A DNA stretch of 64,000 nt from Larimichthys crocea (Eukaryota; Chordata; Actinopteri; Sciaenidae). Positions 1 to 15,100 of the stretch are shown here, one piece after another (positions within the stretch are counted from its first letter, which is position 1; each line of letters starts with the position of its first letter). The notes under the pieces were generated by a model, which worked only from the letters and a program-made list of their open reading frames with translations, searched no databases and was not told the DNA's origin. The DNA is taken from contig NC_040018.1 of NCBI RefSeq assembly GCF_000972845.2, forward strand, positions 12,311,157 to 12,375,156. Reading direction: 5' to 3'. The position numbers and the translations under genes are program-made.

Positions 1-1443
1 TCTTTCTTTCTGTCTGCACTCCTCTGTTTACTGTTCACAATTACACACTTGCTTTCTCCCCTCCGCTGCCTCTGACTCAACTAAAAACCATAAATTTTGC
101 ACCCATACTCTCACTTGTTGCCGCTTGTACTTCCGGACCCTACTCGCTGTTGTTCTCGTTGTCATTTTCTTTTGTTCTCAACACTTCCTCCCTCATCCTG
201 TTCTCTTGAATTCACATATTCGTGCACCGTAGCTTCTATTTAAAGCTGATAACTAGAATATTTCCACTCGATGTAATGGCGCAATCATAGAAGACAATCT
301 TGTGTTTGAGTGTTTCACTTAGCGTAAACATCAAACAGCTTCCATCAAAAGGTGTAACGCAATACAGAATGTATGAGAATACAGAGTATATGATATTATC
401 AGACCATGTGGATCTTCAGTATTTCAGTCCTGGGTTCATTTGGTGACACCTGTATTCAATACTACAGCAAACACTCTTTCTGCTGCCACTTTGTCAGAAG
501 CAACTGGTGTTCACGGCACATCCAAACAAACTCAGGCTGTTTTTAATAAAGAGAGTGAACAGAAAACAGTGCAGATCAAATTGTACTGGGTTTCATGCAT
601 TTGTTGTCCAATGAATCTTTCTTACATAGTTAATCAAGCATAGAAATGGCGGACTCCGCCACGACCAATGAAACTACGATATAGAGAGATAATTACTGAA
701 TGTAAAAACATTCATTGTCTTTTTTGCGCATCAAAAAAGTTTTTAATTTCATTAATATATCGTAGAAATAAAATAAAATGATTTTACTTCTGTGTGACGA
801 GTCAGAGCTTATGTCACACTTTAAATATCCTTAATATTATACTTTATAGTATTCTTCTTGTAGTCAGTCTCCTGTCTTTGTGTCCTTGCCCGGGAGTGCA
901 GTGAGCTACATTCCCCTGCCCCCACTCACTGCCCCCTCCCAATGTTTATGTTGTAAACAGTCTTTCCTTCCTCCATTTATATTAGTCAAGTCTTTCCAGA
1001 TTTACTATGTGCTCACCAAGCTGTCTGTGGGCCCGTGGCTGGAATGCCGTCTCGGCATTGTGGTTGCATTCTGGTCTCTTGACATTTTTATTTGTTATTT
1101 GGTTGAAAAAGTGCACATGACATTTATATTATAGTAGGACAACGGTCATGTTAATGCACAGAGCAGAGCGTCTGACAAACACATTTTGATGTTTTTGTAA
1201 TAGCGTGGCTGACTTTTCTTTCTCACTTCCTTCCTCTGACATGTTCAACCCTTCAGTCTGATTCACAGTGGCGATGACTACAATTTCTGGGTGATGGGTT
1301 TGTTTGTGTGGGTGGGTGGGTGGGTGGGTGGTTGGGGGATGAATGTATGGTAAAATTAGACGAATCTGTGCTAAAAATGAAGTATTTTATGGCCTGTTTG
1401 TGCAGAAAACACCACATAATGCCACATGTGATATGTTTCACAG
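1..1443 (+). other. rras2 intron, 3' portion
   Basis: No earlier rras2 coding sequence (P-loop, switch I or switch II) is found here, so this is intron. It is AT-rich with no long open frame that looks real. A G-rich GGGT microsatellite lies close to the acceptor and has its own entry. Confidence 0.8.
1310..1338 (+). repeat. (GGGT)n microsatellite, potential G-quadruplex
   Basis: Five runs of three G separated by single T bases are followed shortly by a run of five G. This fits the G3-N1 quadruplex pattern on the sense (transcribed RNA) strand, 106 bases before the rras2 acceptor at 1443/1444. Confidence 0.85.
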
Positions 1444-4120
<2,677 letters not shown>

Positions 4121-7100
4121 GTCGGCCTTATCACTGTAACTCATGCAGCTACTCTGTTCCACCCCACCCACTCTGCCTGACATCACATCCTAAGTGGATG
4201 ACTGACCGCTGCCTTCTCCACGTGCATGACTTCAGACAGCCTTTTCTGAGATACTTTGACCAGGAATTGCTGTCCCCAGGACATCACTATGGACAACTGA
4301 CAATGCCAAATTTTAACACCACTCTACCTTCTGCCGTAAACTAATTCACACAAGAGAGTCCCAACACTAAACATTGCCTTTTAAATCAGCCTGACAAATT
4401 AATGTTTTGTACTTTGATGGACTTCTCTTGCCTTGTAGTGACATTTGTACTTGCTACCGAGATTGAATGAAAAACTATATATCCAGAATGTTAATGAGTT
4501 TCTTTAGTTTCCAGTGTCTGACCAGAGCAGAGAGATTATCTTATGAAGCTTTGTGTATGTTGTGCCATATCCACCTTTACTCCCATGTGCTAATCTGCTG
4601 TACATATGTGACATTTGTTGTGATTTTCAACGTGTATTTCTAATGACCTATTAAATCACCACAGTACAGTGTGTGAGGTTGAGTTTGGTTTTACATATAT
4701 GAAAGTGAATATATAAGTATGTATATAAATATGCCTAGACAGCCCTTAAAGCTACAATGATAGAACTTTCTGGCATTCTGCAGTGAATTCTTTACTTTGT
4801 CTGTGGTTTCTGCTTTCATCTCAATTGCCAAATCTGGAGTGTCTACTGTATTAGGTTTTAAGTCTTATAGATTGAAGGATTCTTATCCTAAGCCATGAAG
4901 TAGCAACTTTGTCTGAATTTGTTTCCTCCAAGGTGGCGATTCAGTCAAGATTGGACATCATGCATTGTTTCAGATTTTAAAGAAGCAGTAGATCATTTTT
5001 TTTGGTAGCACATTGTGTATCTCTGACAACAACACTTCAGATTAAAACACTGAACACTGTATGCTTTCTATTCAACTCTTGACAAGTTACGTTAACAAAT
5101 CCATTTGTTGCAAATCAAGAAGCTCTTAGAGCTCCGTTCAGTTCAGATCATTCCAGCGTAATGAATCTTTTCTGTCGAACATTTAGTCTACAATATAGAT
5201 CAAATAACTGTTATATCATTCCAATAACACAGTGGCAATGTATTTGTTTTGTGTCCTTCAATTATTCTGTTACATAACCTTCCCCCTCCCCAGTGATCTG
5301 TCAGCTGGAAAACCAGGACATGTGGAAGCATTGAGATGCACATCCTAAATAAGCCCTTCTCCAATGGGACATGAACTCACCGGACCTGCCACCTGTGGAG
5401 CTCTCATCACCACAGACACAAAATACTGTTCTGCCTTCCCACTTCTGTACTTCTGTTCAGGCATACAAATGAAGTACTGCAGTTTTGTTTTCATATCATC
5501 ATCTTGTAATATAAACAACAAGAAAATCAGATGATTGAAGTAATGGACTTGATTAAAATGTTTCTACTCTACTTTTATACATTATTTTCTTATCAAACTA
5601 GTTGACAAGTATTTTTATATGTTTATAAGTGAATACACATTCACAGCATAGCTGTGTATATATGTAAAGAGGAATATTTAATTCTCTTGATTATGTTAAA
5701 CTGAACATGACTGGTGGCTCAAATTTTCAAAATTGGATTCGTCACCCAGATGTGAGCAAGGATATTTTTTTCTTTTGTGGCTGAATAATGGAGAATATAC
5801 TTATCTTGGGGCGTTCACCATCAGCTCGGAGTGTAAAACGGGTGGGAGCGTTTTTTTAGAAATAATTCTGGTCTTTACATCGGAGCTTAAAACCCACACA
5901 AATTAATTACCATGATCACTGAGATTTTAAATACCCACTTTCCATCTTAATGCAAATCCTAGTGTACATCCAAAATCATACTGTTTCATTTTCTTTTTCT
6001 TCCATATCGGTGTCTTTTGCCCTGTGTGTAGCTTTTGGTGCTAAAATAAAATCTGTCATTGAGCCAGACGGGGTAGAGGATCTTTTTTTTTTAATTCAAA
6101 AAGCTGCACAAACCTGAATTTTCCAAACTAAGCCTTTTGTCAGTGAGCTTTAACGCTCAAGTCTATTAGTGAGGCAGTATCCCATTGTTATTCACAGTAT
6201 GACTCCAGCCGGTGTTATATCATCAATATGACCACTCGTATCTCAGATGACAATAAGACCTTTCTGAGATCTTTTTACAATCCTTTTGGTTGGTTCAGAT
6301 CTATAATCTACTTTGGTTGCACATGAACTGCATGTTCCTCTCTGTTTGCTTTTTGTTTTGGGACCTCATTTATTGGATTTTTAAATTCCCAAAAGACCTT
6401 CGGCCTATTGTTGAATATTGTTGCCGCAGTGCAGGTCTCCTGTACAGAACAAATGTGTTTTATTATACAATATAATAGTACATTTTACTGCTGCTTATTG
6501 TGTTCAAACACACATCTTGGTCAGACACCCTAACTACCTACCTTACTAACACATACTGACTTACTAATCCTATCAATTCTCCTAGGAGCTACAGAGTTTA
6601 ATAAACGGTAAAATGCTTTCGGCCTAATATTGCTATGATATTATACAATGATTCTTCCATGGCTAGAATTCAGCATAAATAAATATTTAAATATCTTTAA
6701 AAAAGCTTTTCTCAGGGTGTGTTGACACACAATGAAGCCAAACTAATAAGCAATCTAATTCTCACGCCTCTGTAAAAGTGAACCCGAGACATGCATAAGA
6801 AGAATTTGACCACAGGGAGGGTTGTTTTAACAAAGAAAATCTCATTAAATGTTGGAACCACAAAGGCTTAAATATATGGAACACATGGAACATGGAATAT
6901 GACATGAACAGCACGTCAGTCCAACATTTTCAATATGTTGGGTTGACTTCTGGTGATTCTGTAGCAAACCATTTATCTGTGACTGTAGGTGAAACTCATT
7001 GTGATGGTTCAGTAAATACATCATGTATGCCGTCATCACTATCAGAAATGTACCTGCTATATTTTACAATATGTGTAATTTTGACAGCCCTTCTGTTGGT

Positions 7101-8447
7101 GAAAATGGGGCTTCTATGTATGTCCCTGTCATCTTCCTAACAGAGCAGTCCATTCCTGACAGAGCTGTGCTATAATTTGAGTCTTTTATGACTGATTTAG
7201 AAAAGACTGTGTGTACTCTGACATTGCTTGTGATTACACTGCACTATGAAGGCTGCAGTTTTTTGAAGTGTAACCATCTAGTTAACAGTACCAGGTTGGA
7301 TATCCTGAGAGTAAAGAGGTTTAGTCTACCTTCTTTTCATTTTACTCTTTTATTCCCATCAAGGCCTCTCTAGGGATGCCTGTTGAAAGTTAGCATCTGC
7401 TCTAAACACTATGATCATTTCTGCTGTTTTGAGTGTGTATATGTGTACATCTTGCATATACAAAAACAATATTAAAAAATCTATTGAACCTCAAAGGGGA
7501 ATTAAGGTCTTTATCCAGCTGTAAAAGGCTCATGTTTTTGTGGCCTTGTGGGATATCATTACCGTAAGTGTAAAATAAATGCCAACAATCCCAGTGTCCA
7601 GCATTTCAAATAACTAGGTTTCTAACCTTTCACAATTAGTATTAATCACATTGTTTGTATCTTGTGGTGATGATTATAGTTGGACTTATTCTCCAGATGT
7701 GTCAAAATGCTGTGTAATGTTCATTAAATCATTGTGACTTCTGTGATATTTGCAGCTTCAAAAGAAAAAGGTGAATATGACAGGAGAAAATGTATTCATT
7801 AATGGACTTTAAGTGGCTGCAGAAAAAAAATATGATAATATAACAAGATATAGAAAATTAGGTAAGTATGGGTAGTATGTCGACAGTGTCCTTTATGTTC
7901 ATTTGGTGGCTTAAATTAAAAAAATAAAGATCCTCATTTCCCCCCTTTCCCCCTTTCCTATCTGGACTGGTTCACCTAATGAGTGGTTATGAATGAATAT
8001 ATATATATATATATATATATATAGATATATATATATATTAGATAGAGATAATATATATATATGCATGTTACACAAAATTACAGTTGTGCAGACATTCAGT
8101 TAAAGACCTGACAGAAGCATTAGTCCTATTAAAATTTGCATGAAAGTGTATCCATATCAAATGACTTCCTGAGATACATGTGCACATATCCCCATCCATT
8201 TTTTTTTTTCTTCCAGCATTTGCAAAATAAAAGAAGAAAGATGTGTACGTGCACACGCTGGGCCACAGCATGGATTGTATTGATCAGCAGATGAGTGAAA
8301 AGGTTTCAGTGTTTACTATTGGCTCTCAGGCAGGCATGACATGCCAGTAATCAAAATAAACAAATCACAGCTTCATGCATTGATAGCAAGGTCACCGTAG
8401 GCTGTGTTGACACGGTGTGTAGTGCTTTTTGTCACTAACATAAATCA
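4121..8447 (+). other. rras2 3' UTR followed by intergenic DNA
   Basis: The first part is the rras2 3' UTR. Candidate polyadenylation signals are ATTAAA at 4650-4655, AATAAA at 6045-6050 and AATAAA at 7574-7579. I cannot decide from sequence which is used. The rest is AT-rich and ends in an AT dinucleotide array near 8,000. I find no coding exon between the rras2 stop and the tub first exon. Confidence 0.6.
7998..8062. repeat. (AT)n microsatellite
   Basis: Nearly pure alternating AT with a few interruptions (ag, tt), in the rras2-tub intergenic region. Confidence 0.9.
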
Positions 8448-8449
8448 TT

Positions 8450-8733
8450 GTATGTCCGCGTGAATGAAACAAAATCAGCCTCCGTGAGCGCGTGCACCGT
8501 GAAGCTGCGAGCTCGCGCTCCCCTCTGTGTAGTGGTACAGCCCGTGAGGAGCGTCGGTCTCCGCACAGCCTCTCTGCCCATTCACCTCACGGCGATTCCT
8601 TCAGCTCGTGTTTGCATTAGTGAGGAGGGAGAAAAGGAGTGTTCGTCTTCTGTTTTCTTCTTTTTCTTTTTTCTTTTTTTTGTTGCCGTCTCGACATCCC
8701 AGTCCAGTCCTAAATCCCAGTTCTGCCGGAGAC
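8450..8733 (+). promoter_or_regulatory. CpG-rich promoter/5' UTR of tub first exon 1a
   Basis: From about 8455 to 8610 CpG dinucleotides are dense, in contrast with the surrounding AT-rich DNA. A T-rich tract follows, and the start codon of exon 1a is at 8734. This is a typical CpG-island promoter setting for a vertebrate neuronal gene. The transcription start itself cannot be placed from sequence. Confidence 0.55.
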
Positions 8734-8789
8734 ATGGAGGGAGTGAGCAGCAACAGGAGCATGTCTTACAGTAGATGGAGTTATGACAG
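8734..8789 (+). CDS. tub: tub alternative first coding exon 1a ([18 protein letters not shown])
   Basis: The start is gacATGG, with G at -3 and +4, a good vertebrate context. Eighteen codons plus AG precede the donor gtaagc. The AG is completed by the C of exon 2 to give Ser. The short leader resembles alternative N-termini known among vertebrate tubby transcripts. A 29.5-kb intron separates it from exon 2. Confidence 0.82.
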
Positions 8790-9080
8790 GTAAGCCACAA
8801 TGACAAGTGTACGTGTGAAACGCTAGTTTACCTCTGTGTTTTCCTGCTAGGCCGGTATTGTAAAGATTGAGGCTACAGCTCGGTGGGAAAACCCCTCCTG
8901 CCTAATTAGTTATTATATATTATATTATTAGACAGGTGCAATGGATTTAGAAATGACACATATTATGAGTGTATTAAGTAGGTTAAGCATCATACTCTCT
9001 CTGCTGGCAGGTGCGTGTAGTTTGTATTGACTAATGTTCTACCACCTTAAAGAGCCCACCATCATCATCAAAACAATCCC

Positions 9081-9150
<70 letters not shown>

Positions 9151-12100
9151 ATATATGACTTAAAGATACTAAAAGTTTTATATGGTGGAGTTGTGACCAT
9201 GCACAGTCACAGTATAGACTGGACAACATCAGCCCACAGTGGTAAGAACATCTGTATACCGTTGAAGTCCTTCAGTCACAGAGCAGTACTCATTAGCCCT
9301 GAAGTTGGCATCCATAGAGGTGACTGTGATCAAGACCTCCTCATATTATGGTACACATTCAAACAGGCATATGGAGTATAAATAAAGAGAGCACAGATGA
9401 TGTAGATGATGATGATGATGAAACCACCCCAGTCATGGTGCGCCTCAGCTTGACAACATCTGCATTTTTTTTCTGAATACCAATGTTTGGATGAGAAAGC
9501 AGAGTTTTGTTTTGTTTTTTTGTTCGAAGCGTGATTCATGACACATTTGCACTTCATAAATATCGTGAATAGTATTAAAAGTCAATTTTGTATGCGTGTG
9601 TGATGACATCAACACAATGTTGGACATACGTGTGAATGAGTCAGTCAGTTTGAGTGGTTATGACTAGTGAAAATGGCTCAATCATCATGGACACACTGTA
9701 AGGTTGCTGCAAGTAGCACTACACAAACATAAATAGATATACAATACATGAGAATAGACGGGGGCGGGAATTCAGACAAAGTGAAACCAAGAAGAGGGGG
9801 TCAGCTGGCCCAGGTATGCCAGACCCTTAATAGGGCACTGGCCCTTTGCATGTATCTTTGGCCCCTTGTGTTCTAAGTATGCTCAAGTACATAGAATCAT
9901 ACTAATAGTATACAGTCTATGTATTTGTGTAGTACACTTGGCACATTTGCTGTAGTACACAGATTCATTGCTGTAACAGCACAATTATTGCAGATATCTC
10001 CAGTCTTACTTTCTAGCTGACACACATCAAACCACACAGTTCTTCATTAGCTAATGAATTCCTCCTCAGTCTCACTCAGCCAACAATTTGGGATACAATG
10101 GATGGTTGGAGATACTGTTTGCTGTATCAGTGGAGGAGGCTTTACTCTGTAACACTGTATTTGTTGGCTCAGACAGTATAATTGGTATTCTGAATCTGTG
10201 CTTGGACATCCCAAGAGACCACTGCCAGAGCCAGTGGTCTCTTAGCCTCCTATATCTCTCACAGTGCTGTGAATTAATGCTTGCTGTGTGCAACCAGTTA
10301 ACAGATCCACTTCTCAATACTTCTTTCCCATATACAGGTTGTTATAGATGTGAAAATAAGCATCCTTTTTGCTTATGTCCTGCTGCTACAGATTGATGGT
10401 CATACTGAAGGAGACAACGTTAAAACCGAGCGATGAAATACTGTAGATTGCAGATGGTCGGTTTGTTTGAGATTTGTTTACATTTGGTTAGCACTGCTAA
10501 ATCGTGCCAGAAAAGTGTTAAATAAATAAATGAATACATTTAGATCACTAATATGACAGCACAATGTCAAAAAATACATATTTACACATGTTACAGGTGA
10601 TATATGATGGATTCATTTGTTTGAGTGTACACATAACAAAAATCTGGAGAACAAGATGTAGGCCAGGTATCTGTGCAGCACTACAGTAATCTAGTATAGT
10701 ATAGCGGTCTAGTATATACTAAAACACACATAAAATACAATGCAGTTGTGACAAGGATAATTTATAGTCATACTAGAAGCTCAATAAACCAGTGGCCACC
10801 CGTGTGAGATAGAGAGAGATTTTTTCTTTTCTCGAATCTTTGGCAATCAACGTGTAACATGTTGGAACATGTGATGATTCTTGTCAAAGAGCAGTTAAGT
10901 CTCCAGTGCCGTGCACAGACTCTCTACGGGGCAGGGGTGAAAATTAATAAATGAGCCAAACTTAAATTGGAGAGCGAGTACATACATAGTGACATGGAGA
11001 GACACACGTTTTTATTTCACCCTTCGATGACTACTCCTCCTCCACATTACAGGCTGTAGACACCTGTAGTCCACCTACACAGGTGTCTTCACATATTTTG
11101 CCTGATGAAACCTCATCTAAGAGCTGTGTAGGTGTACAGACTGTGCTTGTCTGTGTCTCCTACTGCTTAGCACAGCTTTATCTTTCTTATTGGTTCATGA
11201 ACTTGGTGTTATCATATAATTCCAGCACATCTTAAAAATGTCGGGGGCCTTGAAGTTGGATATTACATTAGAGGTGTACTTAGCTGTTAATTAGACGTTA
11301 AATGATTTGTGCTGAAATTCAAAAGTGTTTTTCTACTCTTATGACAGCAAGGACAAATTGTGCAAATTAACAATAATAAAGTCAAAGTTATGTGAAGGTC
11401 CCTTTTTTCTATTGAATTTGATTTATTATTTGTCACATATATCCTTATCCAGACCCGAATAAATAAGTTGAGTAAAGTCAAATTTGTAGTTTTTAGTCGT
11501 GTAGCTAGTAGTTGTGTTTAAGATGTCACACAGTCTGCGAGAGAGCCCCAAAACTGTCCTGAACAGGGCTGACATTCTAACTCAGCATAATGGTAGGAGC
11601 GCTGCCTAGCAAAGTGATTCTGATAGCCAAATTTTAGTCGTTTGGCCAACTCATGAAAGCTGCTAAAGAAGTCAGCAAAATGTGTTCTTTCAGCTGATGC
11701 CAGAATGAAAAACTTTACCCTTGTTGGTTGTATTAAATGCGACAAAGAAGCACTATGTTTAACTTTGTAAAAAAAAAAAAAATAAATACTGACCATGGGG
11801 AAAACGTAACTGTAGGTTACCTTGTAATCAGTTTGAAGTCATGGTTCAGTCTTTTTATACTGAATGATCTGCAGATCATTATGTAACATGAATAAGCCCT
11901 TTCAAAGGCTTTAAGACTACAGTTTTGAGTATAGAAATGTCTATATAGAAACGATTTTGCAGCTAGTGTAATTTATTCTGCGGCCTGTTTGTACTTGGAC
12001 CTACAGTGTGTACAATCACACTGTGTCCTGGCACCCACTCAGTAAACACTGTATCCTGGAGATGGAGGGGCAAGGTGGGCTGACAAGATACAATTCAGAG

Positions 12101-15100
12101 CCTGCGGAGCTCAGTGTAGAATTCTCGGTAGTTAATCGAAGACAAATTTGAGTTTGAATTGGCTTGTGTACATTGTGTTCTAATTAAACTGCACAGGATA
12201 AACAGATATAAAGAGTGAAAGTTATGCATTGCAACTTACTCGTTCATTTCTCATCCTTCATTATGAGGCTGGTCATTATGTGGATTAGTTGTAAGACCCC
12301 TGACCTCTAACTGCGGAGATAAGCAACTATCCTTTAATTAAAAACATCTTCACTCAGCTGCAGTTGACGTAAGAGATGTAAATGAAATGAAACTCCAAAA
12401 GCCCATCTCTCCCGAGCCCTGTTTCTTTCCTTCCTGTCATGTCTCCACCAAGATGAACAATATGCCGGTTTAAATTGGTTGGAACTTGAATGGAGGAAAA
12501 GAAATAGCAAATCTCCTCACTGGTTTTGGTTTCACACAACAGCTCGAGGCTAGTATTGGTGCCAGTCTGACCAGTGATTTATGTGACAGACAGCTAAGAG
12601 CAGACGCAGTGGCCTATTTTTCGAGACTGAATTGATTGAAGAGAATATCTTCTTTCAGTATCTATGTCATTCTGCTTTGGCCATCCATGTACAATAAGCT
12701 GGCCTTTTCACTCCCAGAAACTGAAACCCTTAAAGGACCTGTGGATAGGATTTAGTGGCATCTAGTGTTGTTGATTGCAACACCCTTGCTTCACCCTCTC
12801 CATCCTAGTGGGAAGAATGAACTATGGTCGCTACAAAAATTTGGAAAAAAAAACATAGAAGTCTCAGTCTCAGTTTGTCTATTCTTAACATGGTGGACTG
12901 TGGAAGACTCTGTAGATATAAAAGTCTTATTGTAAGGTAACAAAAACATAACAATTCTTATTTTCAGGTGATTTTACACTAATAAAAATACACTTATAGT
13001 GTACTTATTATCTTCTGCCAATTTCCGTGACATAGAATTGCCTAAATCTGACACAGATGAAACATGTCTAGTAAGGGCTGGAAAAAACTGTTCTTGAAAA
13101 ACAAGGATGTAAGACACATTTGAGGGCTGTGGCACTGTAAAGTTAAAAAGAAAACAACTTTCAGTCTCTGCGATTACTCACTTTAAAATGTTGATCATAG
13201 GTCACTGGTGTTTTTAACCTGAACATAGGATTTCATTCAGATCTCAGTCGCACAGCCTTGTTAACAGGTATTCTTTACTAGCAGCAACGAAAGTGCTGTG
13301 CTATATTTCTTTCACAGGAGAAGCAGAAACGAATCTAAATGAGAAGTGTGAACTGTGAGTTCAGCAGCAACACTATAGATGAATATGCATCTCAGATGAT
13401 TTAACCTGCTGAGACTCAGCACAATAACCGGGCTGTGACTGATCCCCTCCTTACCAGACATTGGCTGTGACGTCTTGTTTGCTTTGCCAAGAAGGAAACA
13501 TAGAGAATTTTCAATTATGGTTTAACATTAACAACTGATTTTGATGTGCAGCGAGACATTTTAGTGAATCATAGTTGTTAGGTGCTTTCACGGTCTTGTA
13601 TTTACACTTTTGCGTGTGAGTTTGGTTTCGGATAAGATCAAATGGGTTGATCTGAGGTGTGCTCATGTCTGTATGTTCAGCTCGTGATGCAGGTGTGAAT
13701 TTGTCACAGCGAGACTTGTTGACAACTAAAAGTGTATGTATGTATATGCACTCGATTGCCTTGCAGAAACTGTAACCTGCTTGAAAATACATGGTGCTTG
13801 AATCCATTGTGTGTCATAAAAGAACCACGTACCTTTAGTTGGTAATTGCACACAAATAAAAGGTTTGAGATCGATTCATCTGTCTCTACCCAAAATCATG
13901 GTTATTTTAAATTATATTAAAAAAAATCAATTTAATAGGTTAAAATACAAAAGACAAACGCAAAAAACATCTTACCAGAGGTAGAGTGGAGAGAAACAGA
14001 ATACATACGGTTATCATAATGCCTGATTGTTTGTAGAGATATTTGAGAGATATTTGACATAAAAAACTGATGGACTGACAGAGCAACAAGCATAGCCATC
14101 CTAAGGCGGTGTTATTTTTGTTGCAACATTTGTTTTAAATGTGTTATTTACCAACTAAGGCATATTTTCATTCAGCCAGTGTAGCAAAATACATCATCCA
14201 CAAATTATTAAGATTCAGATTAAGATTTCTTCTCTACACTTCAAAGATTTCTGAAATCTCACCTTCTCACTCTTCAACTTCCTTCCCATCTTCAGAAATG
14301 TATGATGTCAGCATACATTTGATGTCAGTCTTTGCTTTAGTGCTGGAGTGGAAATATTTAGGATTGCAGAATCACAGAGGTAACTGTAGGACAGCATTGT
14401 TGATGAGCCCAGAAGAGCAGGCTCGGTGCGGTTATCTATTACTGCACCAGTACACAGTGCAGGAGAGCAGATGAAGAGACGGCTGTGTCCAGAGAGTGTC
14501 AGAACGTCCACTCGGTCTGCGAGAGCCTGCCCATAAACCTTAATGATAGATTTGAGAGGATTCAGCTCCCTAGCATGACACATGGATATACTGTACAAAG
14601 CACTGCAAACAGAAACTATAGCTTTATATTTAACAGCTTTTTGACAGCGCTTCATTTGACTTGTATTATTGTTATGACATGCTTGTGGAATATTTCAGCT
14701 TTGCAAACTCTTAACCTGAACAAAAAAAGCAGTGTCCTACCTTTCATTGTTTCTGGTGTTGTGGCCTGTCATGTCTCATTTGTCAGACCGCCTAACTCTA
14801 TGCAGCTCAACAACCCCCCTGCTGCACTGCTGTTGTTTTGCAGTCCATAGCTTTGTCACTGTCCACCTGTTTCTGTAGTAACCACAGACAGAAAAAGCAG
14901 GATTCAAAATAAAGCCTCCAGGCTTTTATCTATGCTACACTTTTTGTTTTTGCTCTCAGTAGTTAGCAAATGCCCCGAGATGATTTGGAGCTGCAGCACC
15001 TGTTGTAAAATGTGAAATATTATAAGTGAAACTTGATGGATTTAAAAATCTCTGACAAGCTAACCAGTTCAACACCTTATACCTCCTGTCTTCCATTAGG

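Noticed and set aside
644..690. Possible fourth copy of MITE family 1 (aaatggcggactccg)
   Set aside because: Only about 15 bases resemble the family interior, and the sequence diverges immediately afterwards.
5281..5350. Possible extra exon downstream of rras2 after a pyrimidine-rich AG
   Set aside because: The frame stops at once (tga) and the rras2 CAAX end at 4120 is complete. It is more likely 3' UTR.
10088..10396. 102-codon plus-strand frame overlapping an 81-codon minus frame
   Set aside because: No similarity recognised, and the two strands are equally open, as expected by chance.
11863..11880. Perfect 18-base palindrome aatgatctgcagatcatt
   Set aside because: Isolated, with no repeat or gene context. 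One such palindrome is not surprising in AT-rich intron.
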